DNA from: Erodium maritimum
Lineage: Eukaryota > Streptophyta > Magnoliopsida > Geraniales > Geraniaceae
Direction of reading: 5' to 3'
Assembly (NCBI GenBank): GCA_963921825.1
Contig: OY997588.1
Location: 84,077,043 to 84,141,042 of the forward strand
Length of the DNA stretch: 64,000 nucleotides
Positions 12,290 to 22,383 of the stretch are shown piece after piece; positions within the stretch are counted from its first letter, which is position 1; each line of letters starts with the position of its first letter. The translations under genes were made by a program, and so were the position numbers. A model generated the notes under the pieces. It was not told where the DNA came from. It saw only the letters and a list, made by a program, of their open reading frames with translations, and searched no databases.

Positions 12290-12835
12290 ATGGAATTGAA
12301 AAGCAACGTGAGTTGTGGAATTTTTTTTATCAACAAATTTAGTGAAAGGTCCGCGTCTTTAAAAAAAAGACGAGGATAAAGGTAAAGCCTCCAACCATAC
12401 AATCAACCAGAACAGCACTAGGGTGGGTCTAACAATTCCATACCCAGATTTTCTGACTCTGAAGCAAACCAAGGTTGTGGATTTTTTGTAGTTTTGATTA
12501 TGGGTCTCTTTACTTGTTCACATGTCAAGTATTCAAATGCCAACATGCTATTGCATCGTACTCCGGAGGTTTACATACATCCTTCATTGGTTTACATACT
12601 CCGAAGATTCAAATGTATTGGGAAGGATGTATGTAAACCACCAGAGTACGATGTGAAAGCATATTACGACGCACTCATGGAGATAGCTTGCCCGTACGAC
12701 GCCTAGGTAAATGATGAATAGACAGATTGTGCATTTAAGATGATTTACTATATAGACATGACTGGAAACTACCCCGAAGAACTCTTCTACCGCAAGTGTC
12801 ACACCAATTCTTATCTCGACGATGTTGGCATGTAA
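12290..12835 (+). pseudogene. LORELEI-like GPI-anchored protein pseudogene A
   Basis: The exon-1 start (ATG at 12290, MELKSNV) and the second half of the signal-peptide exon (12474-12540) match the intact copy at 38833. They are split by a 154-bp insertion. The introns are gone and the exon-3 match begins near 12600. The LLG domain is readable: VCKPPEYD, DALMEIACPY, TDCAFKMI, GNYPEELFYRKC. It has in-frame stops at 12704-12706 and 12719-12721. The conserved Cys-Cys pair has become Tyr-Tyr, and about four of eight family cysteines remain. A 28-bp inverted repeat (12555-12652) replaces the start of the domain. Confidence 0.82.
12320..12473 (-). mobile_element. SINE-like or LINE 3'-end insertion in LLG exon 1
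   Basis: The 154-bp insert reads on the minus strand from CTTGGTTTGC to a tail ending GTTGATAAAAAAAAT, the kind of 3' end shared by LINEs here (compare 57828-57846). It is flanked by GTTGTGGA at 12312-12319 and 12474-12481. The same insertion lies in unit B (18094-18247) and is absent from the copy at 38833, so it came before the A/B duplication. Confidence 0.7.
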
Positions 12836-12942
12836 TGTCCTTAGTTCTTTTTCGTTTTCATGCATGAAACTATGCCTTTTTTCTTTCACCGTGGTATAGT
12901 GATAAACATAGTCTGGATTGTTTTATTCTTAAGTCACACAAA

Positions 12943-15900
12943 ATTCTCTTCCCCCTTATTTATGCTGCAGCTAGGGATCGATTTGCTATGGTTTCAGAAT
13001 TTTGGATTAATTGTGTTTGTGTTATCGCCCCGCGTCGTACGTTATGGGATTGGGAGCATGTTGAACTCTCAATTCTCCTCGGTATCCTTTAAAGTGTCTC
13101 CCTTGATCTTTTTTCTCGTGATTAAATTTTGTGGTTTTAACACAAGGATGGATTCTCGGTGTCAGAAAGTTATAAAATTCTGTCTGGTGATTCAATTGTT
13201 GTTGTTGTTCCTTGGGCATCAATATTATGGGTGAAGTCAGTGCTTCCGAAGCTTTCTGTTCTGACGTGGCTTGTCACACCCCGAGTTCAGTAGGACCGAT
13301 CCTGGAACGCGAACGGTGAAACAATAATATAATTTTCAAACATTTTAATAAAACCGCTTAAAATCACCACTTAAGTTAAACAAAAGACAATATTTTACAA
13401 CTGAAAAGCGTCCAAACAAGCGGACAAAAACCAAAGCGTACGTCGCTAAACTCCCAAAAACCCGGACTCCCGCTCCCAGCTCTTCAAGCTTCGAGAGTTC
13501 CCCTAGTCCGCCTCGCGACCGATACCTGTAGGAAAAGCAACTAAGGGTGAGCGTTCGCTCACCACCACGGATACCAGACTGACTACGGCATACTAGCAGA
13601 AATGCCGGAAACACCAACAACATACAAAACATCGGGGACTATTATCCTCAAACTCAAGTAACCCGACTGTCACACGAAAATTGTTACTTTCCCCAACCAA
13701 CTCAAAACCCGGACGTGTAATGTAGACCCGACACAACGGTTACGTCCTCAACAAAAAACGCAAATAATAACCACGCAACACCCAAGATCACAAAGGATCG
13801 CACACAAAAATCAAGATCACTAAGGATCGCACTCCAGCTACTCACTGCCGGTTGTTAACCGGCTGGGCTTGAGCCTGCCCCACGCAACTTTCCCCGACAC
13901 GCAGTCGGGCCAGGCGGTCGACCTGTTTGCGACATATACATCAATACTTTTCCGATAGCTAGTCGGAAGGGGAGCTGCCCTTCATCGCAGAAGAATGCAC
14001 AACTTTACCGATGGTTAGTCGGAAGGCTAGCCAACCCCCACGTGCGCGACCACATGACCCATTTTCTGTCAGGCGGGCCCTAACCTCCATGCAACCACAG
14101 TCATCACCCAAGGTTCAACAAATAGCGACCATAATATACGATTCACTACCCCTCGGCAGGACAGTCAACAACAAAACAGGTTTAACACCCCACAGACACA
14201 CATGGCCACCCACGACACACAGACAGTAATATACGGGTTCAACACCCCAAAGGCACTCATGGCCACCCACAGACACAAACAATAACATACGGGTTCAACA
14301 CCCCAAAGGCACACATGACCACCCTCATAAACACAACAAGTTACTTAACCTACGGGCACAACCAAAAGCTACCAGTATTTCTATTGTTCGATACGTTCAC
14401 TTATCCAACGACACTACTAAGTGTCACATGCATTTCTATTGTTCGATACGTTCACGTATCCTACGACAACACTAAGTGTCGCCTGCATTTCTATTGTTCG
14501 ATAACTGTACTTATCCTACGACACCACTAAGTGTCACATGCATTTCTACTGTTAACTTTCCCTAGTCAAGGCCGAGATCCGGCTACTTTTCCCTACCTCG
14601 TAACGCTTTCCCAAAAGTCCACGCCCAAGCTCCGGCGTGCTCGCGATCACTCGCCTAGCTTCCCCTTTCCGCGGTCGGCGGCACGATCTAACATGATTAC
14701 AATTAACACACTTTTTAAATAAGCAGGTGAAACCCGAATTTAATGAACTTAGCGTTCAAATGCAACCCCGACAATGCCTATCACTCCCAAACTTCCCAAT
14801 TACTCGACATTGTCAATAATGGGCCCGGAAAGGCCCGATTCGCCCGGTTCGGCGAATCTGCCCGGGATCAGAAAACGCCCTTCCGGGGCTCCGAAAATTC
14901 CCGTTTTCGTTTCTACGATCCTAAAATAATTCAAGTGTTCCAACGCAATCGACGGAATCAATTTCTGACTTCCGAGCAATTTAATTCGCGTTTAAAGTTT
15001 CTAAACCCGAAATTTCCAATTTCCACAATTTAATCCCATAATTCGTTCCGGGTGTGAATTATCGATTCGGGGATCGTCCAAAACCACCCGAACACGAAAA
15101 ACCCGAGGCCCGGGCAAGTTGGCCCCACACGGCCACAATCGGAAAATTTCCTTTTCGCCCCAAAACGTTCCTAACGAACCCCAAACCTCAACCATTCATC
15201 TTTAAACCAATTCTAACCAAAACCCAACCATATTTGACTCGTTTAAACTCAAACCCTAATTTTCAAACGTACCAAAACGAGAAAAGAATGGGTTCTCACC
15301 GTAGGGAATGACGAGGGAGTTCGAATCCGCGGTCGTTGAGTCGATCGGTCGGTCGGATCGTCGGAAAATCACAGAAACCTCACCCTTTTTCTTTTCCTTT
15401 TTCCTTTCCTCCTTCTCTCTTCTTTTCTCTATTATTTTCTCTCTCCTTCTCTCTTTTTTTCTATTTGGCCGAGACCTCTCATGTCTTCCTTTCCCTTTAT
15501 TTGTTCAAAATACCAACTACTTCTTATTTACAAAACTACCACTCATCTTTTCTTTTTCTTTATTTTAAAAACCAACTACCACCACTTGGAAGACAAGTGT
15601 CTTGTGGGACCCACCTTTATGAAAAATATCTTTGTAGATATTTTTCAGTCAGATTCGCGAAATTCGGCGTTCTCGGTCCCCGTGCGGGCCCATTTTCCAA
15701 GAAATTACGAAATTTCACGGGCTACAAGGAAACGGCCCAACTAAGACCGCTGTAACGACGGATGAGCTTTTAAGATCCAAACCGGGCCTCGAACGGACCA
15801 AAACGTCGCTCGGTTGACCTTTCCGGCAAAAAGTCAACATTTCCCAAATTGGTCAAAAAGTTGCCTTGAGTCCCTCAAAACTCACTTTGGTCGATATCGG

Positions 15901-16651
15901 GGTCAACTTAAGTCCGATATGACCCTCGGGGTCAAATTTAGGTTCATTTAAGTGTCTGTCCCAAAATTTTAAGTTTTTCTGTTTTTCCGCCGATTTGACT
16001 AGCGTTGACCGGGAGCGGTTCTTACATGGCTGGCAGATCATTCGGACTTACCTAGGGTTGTGTTTCTGGAATCGAGATACGTCCTTATCACAATTTCAGG
16101 GATGTTTTACAGTCTTTACAAATCGGGGATGGAAGACACGAATCACATCCTTTTGCATTGTCCCTTGGAAGCTTTCATTTGGGTTTTGGTGTGTTCTTGG
16201 TGGGGAGTCATATGGGTTTGTCCCAGATGGATTTTAGATGTGTGATTGGCATGGAAAGGACTCGGACCGGTTGGTGGTTGAGGCATTGGATCCGAGTCGG
16301 GTATGTCATTTTTTGGCAACTGTGGATTCTGAGGAACGGGTTCGTTGTTAATCAGGTGATGGAAACCTCTCAGGCGGTTTTTGGCAAGACTCAAAGTCAG
16401 GCCTTTAGCTTTTTTTGTCTCTCGAAGTCCAGTCGTGGTGATCGGTCGTTTTCGGATTGGCAAAAAAATCCAGTAGATTGCTTGAGGAGGAAGAATTGTC
16501 GCCTTCTCATTGGTGCTTAGTTTTTTTTCTTTGTAAGGGACATTCTCCATTTTGCTCCTTTCTGGAGTTCTTTGTAATCGTTTTGTTTTAGCTTAGCATT
16601 TTTCTCTTTCGAGAATGTTCTATCAATAATATTTCCAAGGGTTATCAAAAA
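12943..16651 (+). pseudogene. LINE 3' end with zf-RVT domain (unit A), split by solo LTR 2
   Basis: This is a 5'-truncated LINE on the plus strand. It includes the C-terminal zinc-binding reverse-transcriptase domain: HKDGFSVSESYKILSG before the LTR and MEDTNHILLHCPLEAFIW after it (16060-16240). It ends in a 3' tail ATCAATAATATTTCC...ATCAAAAAAA. The target duplication is about 13 bp (AAGTCACACAAA near 12931 and AAGTCATACACAAA near 16652). Empty sites in the other LLG units (about 30945-30960 and 58740-58760) confirm the ends. Confidence 0.8.
13272..16026 (-). mobile_element. Solo LTR 2 (Ty3/gypsy)
   Basis: A complete LTR of 2,755 bp from TGTCACACCCCG to GTTCTTACA, with target duplication TGGCT at 13267-13271 and 16027-16031. 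Unit B shows the uninterrupted site (ACGTGGCTGGCAG near 19037-19049), so the insertion came after the A/B duplication. It contains a 57-bp repeat array (about 14165-14330), three hairpins exactly 55 bp apart (14410, 14465, 14520), a GATTCGCC hairpin (14837-14858) and a long pyrimidine tract (15385-15465). Confidence 0.93.
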
Positions 16652-18063
16652 AAGTCATACACAAACGTGTTAACCTTTTTTTATCCAAATGTCGCTCTCT
16701 ATTACCATTGGCGTTGTTACGAGGTTTCCTCTCTCTCCTTTGTCAAACAAGAGATTAAGGTGAACTGAATTTCCTCTGAAACCCGATTCACCTTTCAATT
16801 TCCATACGTCATTTTACCCATATACTTAGTTACAAATCAAACAATTGCTTAATCATATCCACATGAATCAGCTCCAACCAATTAAATATAATACGTCTAC
16901 TTTAATCATATATACATTCTATTAATTTGAAGACTATGTCAATTCAAACAAGATGATTTGTATCATAACAAATAGTCAGAGAGGTTGAAAAATCTTGATT
17001 TTCTCTACATCTTTTTTTGATGCAACAAATGACTAGATAATTCAACCCTTTGAGTTAAAGGAAAGGACAAAGGAAAACCCTCAAAATATAAACAAGACCC
17101 ATCCAAAAGATGAGATCTCAAAACTAAGTTAATTGCAAGTAACAAAACACCCACCATCTAAACAAAATGGAGAACCAGAATAGAGTAATTCAGTTGAAAA
17201 GTGAAGGCAAACGGTTGATTGACAGTCAAGAAAGCGCAATAATAACTTTCAAAACCTACCAACATTTTAGTGAATCATACCATATCCAAACAATCCAAGT
17301 CACAAACAAAAGGTAACTAATGCGCAAAAAACAAAATCCAAATGCTAAATTTAGTAACCAACCTTAGAAGTTAGAACCTCAGTTCCTATTCCCCAACAAA
17401 GTAGTACCTAATACCACTTTCTTCTTTCTGATACACTGCGAAGGGTATGATCCCCAAGACTCAAAAGTGATACAATCAAATTTGTATATAGAAGACCATT
17501 CCACATTAATGGAAGCACTTTGACTTTTTTCTCAGTGTCTCTTCACATGCTGCACAAGCACTTGCTACAAGAACGAGCACGAGAATGTGAATAGGCAAAA
17601 AAACCTGGATTTGATTAGAGTATCATCAAGACATGAATGACGAGTTTGAATCAATTTGTTTCAAAGATAACTCGTATATACTGCATATATCACTGAATGT
17701 CCTCTCTCTCTTTAAAAATTTGTAGAAATGCTAAAATTGAAGAGAAAGCCATATATCATATGGTTGGCTATATTACATTTGAATAACATATAACTTAGTC
17801 TAATGTATTTTTTTAACGTGACAAATGGTATTTAATTAGATCTATTTTAGAGATTTTGGGATTAAATTGGATTTGAAATAACGTAACAGGTCAACATTCT
17901 AAAATTAGTTGGCTTTTTTCAACCGTTCAATACTGCGAAATTCAAGAAGTTACACACAAAGGGAAAACTTGTATAAAAAGAATAAAGGGGGTTATGAGAT
18001 GCTTCATATCTACCTAGAAAAACAGTAAGAAAGGAACTTGTGAATTTCTTCCACAAATTAATC

Positions 18064-18609
18064 ATGGAATTGAAAAGTAACGTGGGTTGTGGAATTTTTT
18101 TTATCAACAAATTTAGTGAAAGGTCCGCGTCTTTTAAAAAAAGACGAGGATAAAGGTAAAGCCTCCAACCATACAATCAACCAGAACAACACTAGGGTGG
18201 GTGTAACAATTCTATACCGAGATTTTCCGACTCTGAAGCAAACCAAGGTTGTGGATTTTTTGTAGTTTTGATTATGGGTCTCTTCACTTGTTCACATGCC
18301 AAGTATTCAAATGCTAACATGCTATTGCATCGTACTTCGGAGGTTTACATACATCCTTCATTGGTTTACATACTCCGGAGATTCAAATGTATTGGGAAGG
18401 ATGTATGTAAACCACCAGAGTACGATGTGAAAGCATATTACGACGCACTCAAGGAGATAGCTTGCCTGTACGACGCCTAGGTAAATGATGAATAGACATA
18501 TTGTGCATTTAAGATGATTTACTATATAGACATGACTGGAAACTACCCCGAAGAACTCTTCTACCGCAAGTGTCACACCAATTCTTATCTCGACGATGTT
18601 GGCATGTAA
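18064..18609 (+). pseudogene. LORELEI-like GPI-anchored protein pseudogene B
   Basis: A tandem copy of pseudogene A with the same lesions: the insertion at 18094-18247 flanked by GTTGTGGA, the missing introns, the Cys-Cys to Tyr-Tyr change, the TAG stop after the CPYDA-type motif (18478-18480), and the 28-bp inverted repeat (18329-18356 and 18399-18426). The shared lesions show that the gene was dead before the duplication. Confidence 0.82.
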
Positions 18610-18717
18610 TGTCCTTAGTTCTTTTTCGTTTTCATGCATGAAACTATGTCGTTTTTCTTTCACCGTGGTATAATGATAAACATTGTCTGGATTGTTTTAT
18701 TCTTAAGTCACACAAAA

Positions 18718-19668
18718 ATCTCTTCCCTATTATTTATGCTGCAGCTAGGGATTGATTTGCTATGGTTTCGGAATTTTGGATTAATTGTGTTTGTTTTATC
18801 GCCCCACGTCGTACATTATGGGATTGGGAACATGTTGAACTCTCAATTCTCCTCGGTATCCTTTAAGGTGTCTCCCTTGATCCTTTTGCTCGTGATTAAA
18901 TTTTGTGGTTTTAACACAAGGATGGATTCTCGGTGTCAGAAAGTTATAAAATTCTGTCTGGTGATTCAATTGTTGTTGTTGTTCCTTGGGCATCGATATT
19001 ATGGGTGAAGTCAGTGCTTCCGAAGCTTTCTGTTCTGACGTGGCTGGCAGCTCATTCGGACTTACCTAGGGTTGTGTTTCTGGAATCGAGATACGTCCTT
19101 ATCACAATTTCAGGGATGTTTTACAGTCTTTACAAATCGGGGATGGAAGACACGAATCACATCCTTTTGCATTGTCCCTTGGAAGCTTTCAATTGGGGTT
19201 TAGTGTGTTCTCGGTGGGGAGTCATACGGGTTTGTCCCAGATCGATTTTAGATGTGTGATTGGCATGGAAAGGAATTGGACCGGTTGGTGGTTGAGGCAT
19301 TCGATCCGAGTCGGGTATGTAATTTTTGGCAACTGTGGATTCTGAGGAACGGGTTCGTTTTTAATCAGGTGATGGAAAACTCTCAGGCGGTTTTTGGCCA
19401 GACTCAAAGTCAGGCCTTTAGCATTTTTTGTCTCTCGAAGTCCAGTCGTGGTGATCGATCATTTTCGGATTGGCAAAAAAAATCCGGTAGATTGCTTGAG
19501 GAGGAAGTATTGTCGCCTTCTCATTGGTGCTTAGTTTTTTTTTCTTTGTAAGGGACATTATCCCTTTTGCTTCTTTCTGGAGTTCTTTGTCATCGTTTTG
19601 CTTTAGCTTAGCATTTTTCTCTTTCGAGAATGTTCTATCAATAATATTTCCAAGGGTTATCAAAAAAA
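18718..19668 (+). pseudogene. LINE 3' end with zf-RVT domain (unit B)
   Basis: This is the uninterrupted twin of the unit A LINE. The open frame 18933-19259 reads the zf-RVT domain through: SESYKILSG, LWVKSVLPKLSVLTWLAAHS, MEDTNHILLHCPLEAFNW. The N-terminal endonuclease and polymerase are missing, so it is a 5'-truncated insertion of about 950 bp, ending ATCAAAAAAA. Confidence 0.82.
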
Positions 19669-19740
19669 GTCATACACAAACGTGTTAACCTTTTTTTTAT
19701 CCAAATGTCGCTCTCTATTACCATTGGCGTTGTTACGAGG

Positions 19741-20564
19741 TTTCCTCTCTCTCCTTTGTCAAACAAGAGATTAAGGTGAACTGAATTTCCTCTGAAACCC
19801 GATTCACCTTTCAATTTCCATACGTCATTTTACCCATATACTTAGTTACAAATCAAACAATTGCTTAATCATATCCACATGAATCAGCTCCAACCAATTA
19901 AATATAATACGTCTACTTTAATCATATATACATTCTATTAATTTGAAGACTATGTCAATTCAAACAAGATGATTTGTATCATAACAAATAGTCAGAGAGG
20001 TTGAAAAATCTTGATTTTCTCTACATCTTTTTTTGATGCAACAAATGACTAGATAATTCAACCCTTTGAGTTAAAGGAAAGGACAAAGTAAAACCCTCAA
20101 AATATAAACAAGACCCATCCAAAAGATGAGATCTCAAAACTAAGTTAATTGCAAGTAACAAACACCCACCATCTAAACAAAAGGGAGAACCAGAATAGAG
20201 TAATTCAGTTGAAAAGTGAAGGCAAACGGTTGATTGACAGTCAAGAAAGCGGAATCATAACCTTCAAAACCTACCAACAATTTAGTGAACCATACCATAT
20301 CCAAACAATCCAAGTCACAAACAAAAGTTAACTAATGCGCAAAAAAACAAAATCCAAATGCTCAATTTAGTAACCAACCTTAGAAGTTAGAACCGCAGTT
20401 CCTATTCCCCTACAAAGTAGTACCTAATACCACTTTCTTCTTTCTGATACACTGCGAGGGGTATGATCCCCAAGACTCAAAAGTGATACAATCAAATTTG
20501 TAGATAGAAGACCATTCCACATTAATGGAAGCACTTTGATTTTTTTCTCAGTGTCTTTTCACAA
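19741..20564 (+). repeat. Truncated tandem unit C
   Basis: The unit starts with the same TTTCCTCTCTCTCC border and follows unit B to the CTCAGTGTCT region near 20560, where homology stops. The LLG gene of this unit is lost. It retains the conserved short open frame (20190-20328). Confidence 0.88.
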
Positions 20565-20880
20565 GCTTCAAGTGTATTATTAAAGATCGGGTTGTTCCTT
20601 ACAAGTCATGTAAACCAAAGTGTGTAAAAAACTAGATTAGACCATAGTTTTTGTGAATTGTTTGGAACCAGATATGTAAAACCAGCTCTTTAATACTGGA
20701 AGGTGTAATCCAAGACAACCCCCACCAACTAAAAATGAGAGTCAAAATATGCCAAGTCCTTTTCTAGGATAAGAGTAGATGATTCACTTCTTTTAGTGCC
20801 AAACTGCAAAATTGGCAAAAAGAGTATGCTACCAACTCAACTAAAGTCATGGTCAATTCGTTATGTATTGTCAGACAATA
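20565..20880 (-). pseudogene. LINE zf-RVT / C-terminal fragment, minus strand
   Basis: The minus-strand translation shows the plant LINE signature WWGLSWITPSSIKELVLHIW with frame breaks, a piece of the sequence after the zf-RVT domain. It directly abuts the broken end of unit C, so the truncation of C may coincide with this insertion or with a later recombination. Confidence 0.5.
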
Positions 20881-22029
20881 CTAAAGTCTTGTTAGTTGCC
20901 ACTTAAATAGGATCAAGTAAAATGAGATTTTACGTTGATCTATTGACATACATAAACCTAAGGGTCACACTGGAGGGTGAAACTCATCGACACATTTATG
21001 GAGAATGGCCAAAAGGGAGTTGTCTCGGGACATGACCAAAACTGGGTTTTGGGTCATGTGCCCGTAAGTGAAAAGGACTTTACGGATCGAGACAAGGCTT
21101 GGACTATTGGGATTGACCGCGTCGGATAATGTTGGACATTTCTTGTATGTAAGGCTTGGAGGCGATGAGCAAATCACAGGACCCCGTTGGAAATGGCCAC
21201 GGGCCATGTTTCAAGAGGCCCATGAAAGGGCCATGCAACCAAGGCCCATGGAACTAATTAATCAAGTCTTGATTAATTAGTACTAAGTAAGCATGACAAG
21301 GATTAAGGTGTTGGTGATTCACCACCTAAACCCATCTTGTCTAGCCATACTTTGTCCTATTTACACCTTACTTGTCACAATGCTTGTGCCATGCCTTTAG
21401 TTGGACAAGTATGAAGTTTCTTATGTTTAAGTCATCTTTTTTCAACATAACAAACACAAGACAAGAATAGGAAACACATTTTCTCTCCATCTTCCTTGCA
21501 ATTTCGGCCAAGGGTGTGTTCCACCTCCATTTTTGTGCTCTTGAGTCCTCAAAGAGAAGAACTACGTGGCTTTGATTCCCATGTGGGTACGTAGGCGTCT
21601 TGGAGACTCAAGCCAATCATTTGTTACCCGGTGTTCTTGTTTTGGTAAGAAATAGTGCTGAATTTTTCTCTTGTGGATCCATTCTTTGTTAGTTGTTTCA
21701 TGGTTTTAATCGTCTCTTGGTTTTCATTGATTTTCCGTTGCGAGTTAGTTCATCTTCAACCCTACCTCGAGACCCTACATATGTACCAAACCCATTTCTT
21801 ATATATTGTTTCTCCACATATGACTTTAGAATATCGGGCTTGTACTTAACCGTGCCTTATTCAAGTTAGGAAAATGAATTATTTTTTCCCGAAAATCAAT
21901 GCGTTCTCTGGTTTTTTATTTATGTTTGAAATGTTTGTGCTTAGAGTATTTTTAATATATTTTCAAGGTTATGTATATGCCGAATCCTCTTAATTTTATG
22001 CATATTTTGCCACCCATACACATCAGAAT
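20881..22029. other. LTR-like non-coding stretch
   Basis: No gene is visible. The stretch from TGTCAGACAATAC (about 20868) to GAGACCCTACA (about 21780) has the look of a copia-type LTR: a pyrimidine-rich middle and an end TTTTCCGTTGCG...CCCTACA resembling the end of solo LTR 5. I could not find a convincing target duplication. It contains a perfect 29-bp palindrome at 21253-21281. Confidence 0.3.
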
Positions 22030-22383
22030 TGAGTTTTTAATGTCGCCCATTATCATGATAAGGTGAAGCATTCATATGCCTAGTTCAGAGACGTCTTTGC
22101 TGTCCTTTTTTTTTTGTTCAGTGGTGTTGTCTGTGTATAAGGACTATTTCTCTATAGTTTCTGGGACTGCATCTGTTTTATCAGGGAAGAAGGGAAAAAT
22201 CGTTCCTGCCTTTTTGCGATGTGAATCAGGTGAGGTTATTTCTTGCGATTCGGTTCTACCTCGTTCTCGCGTTGCAAATTCGATTTTTGGTGCTACGATT
22301 GGGGAAAAAGACAAGTCTCCCATCTTAGCTGTTGTTGGTTTGGGCTCAGGAGGAATACGGGCTGAGACGTTTTTGGAGACATA

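Larger units (their letters stand above)
10447..16724 (+). repeat. Tandem unit A of the LLG array
   Basis: The unit starts TTTCCTCTCTCTCC and ends TTGTTACGAGG, the same borders as unit B. Without the solo LTR and its duplication (2,760 bp) it is about 3,518 bp, which is unit B plus a 504-bp segment (11448-11951) deleted in B. Contents in order: a conserved short open stretch (10890-11036), fragments of gene X (around 11270-11330), spacer, LLG pseudogene A, and a LINE 3' end split by solo LTR 2. Confidence 0.9.
16725..19740 (+). repeat. Tandem unit B of the LLG array
   Basis: A 3,016-bp direct duplicate of unit A, without the solo LTR and without the 504-bp spacer. The joint is a single ATTTGTA near 17720. 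Contents: conserved short frame (about 17168-17311), gene X relic (about 17545-17608), LLG pseudogene B and LINE 3' end. By eye the copies differ by only scattered substitutions. Confidence 0.92.

Noticed and set aside
12494..12706. Open frame considered as an intact short LLG isoform
   Set aside because: It starts in the middle of the signal-peptide exon, uses the inverted-repeat region as coding sequence and lost the Cys-Cys pair; unit B shares the lesions.
20868..21785. LTR-like stretch considered as a sixth solo LTR
   Set aside because: Sequence texture fits, but no target duplication or matching partner could be found, so it is listed only as LTR-like.
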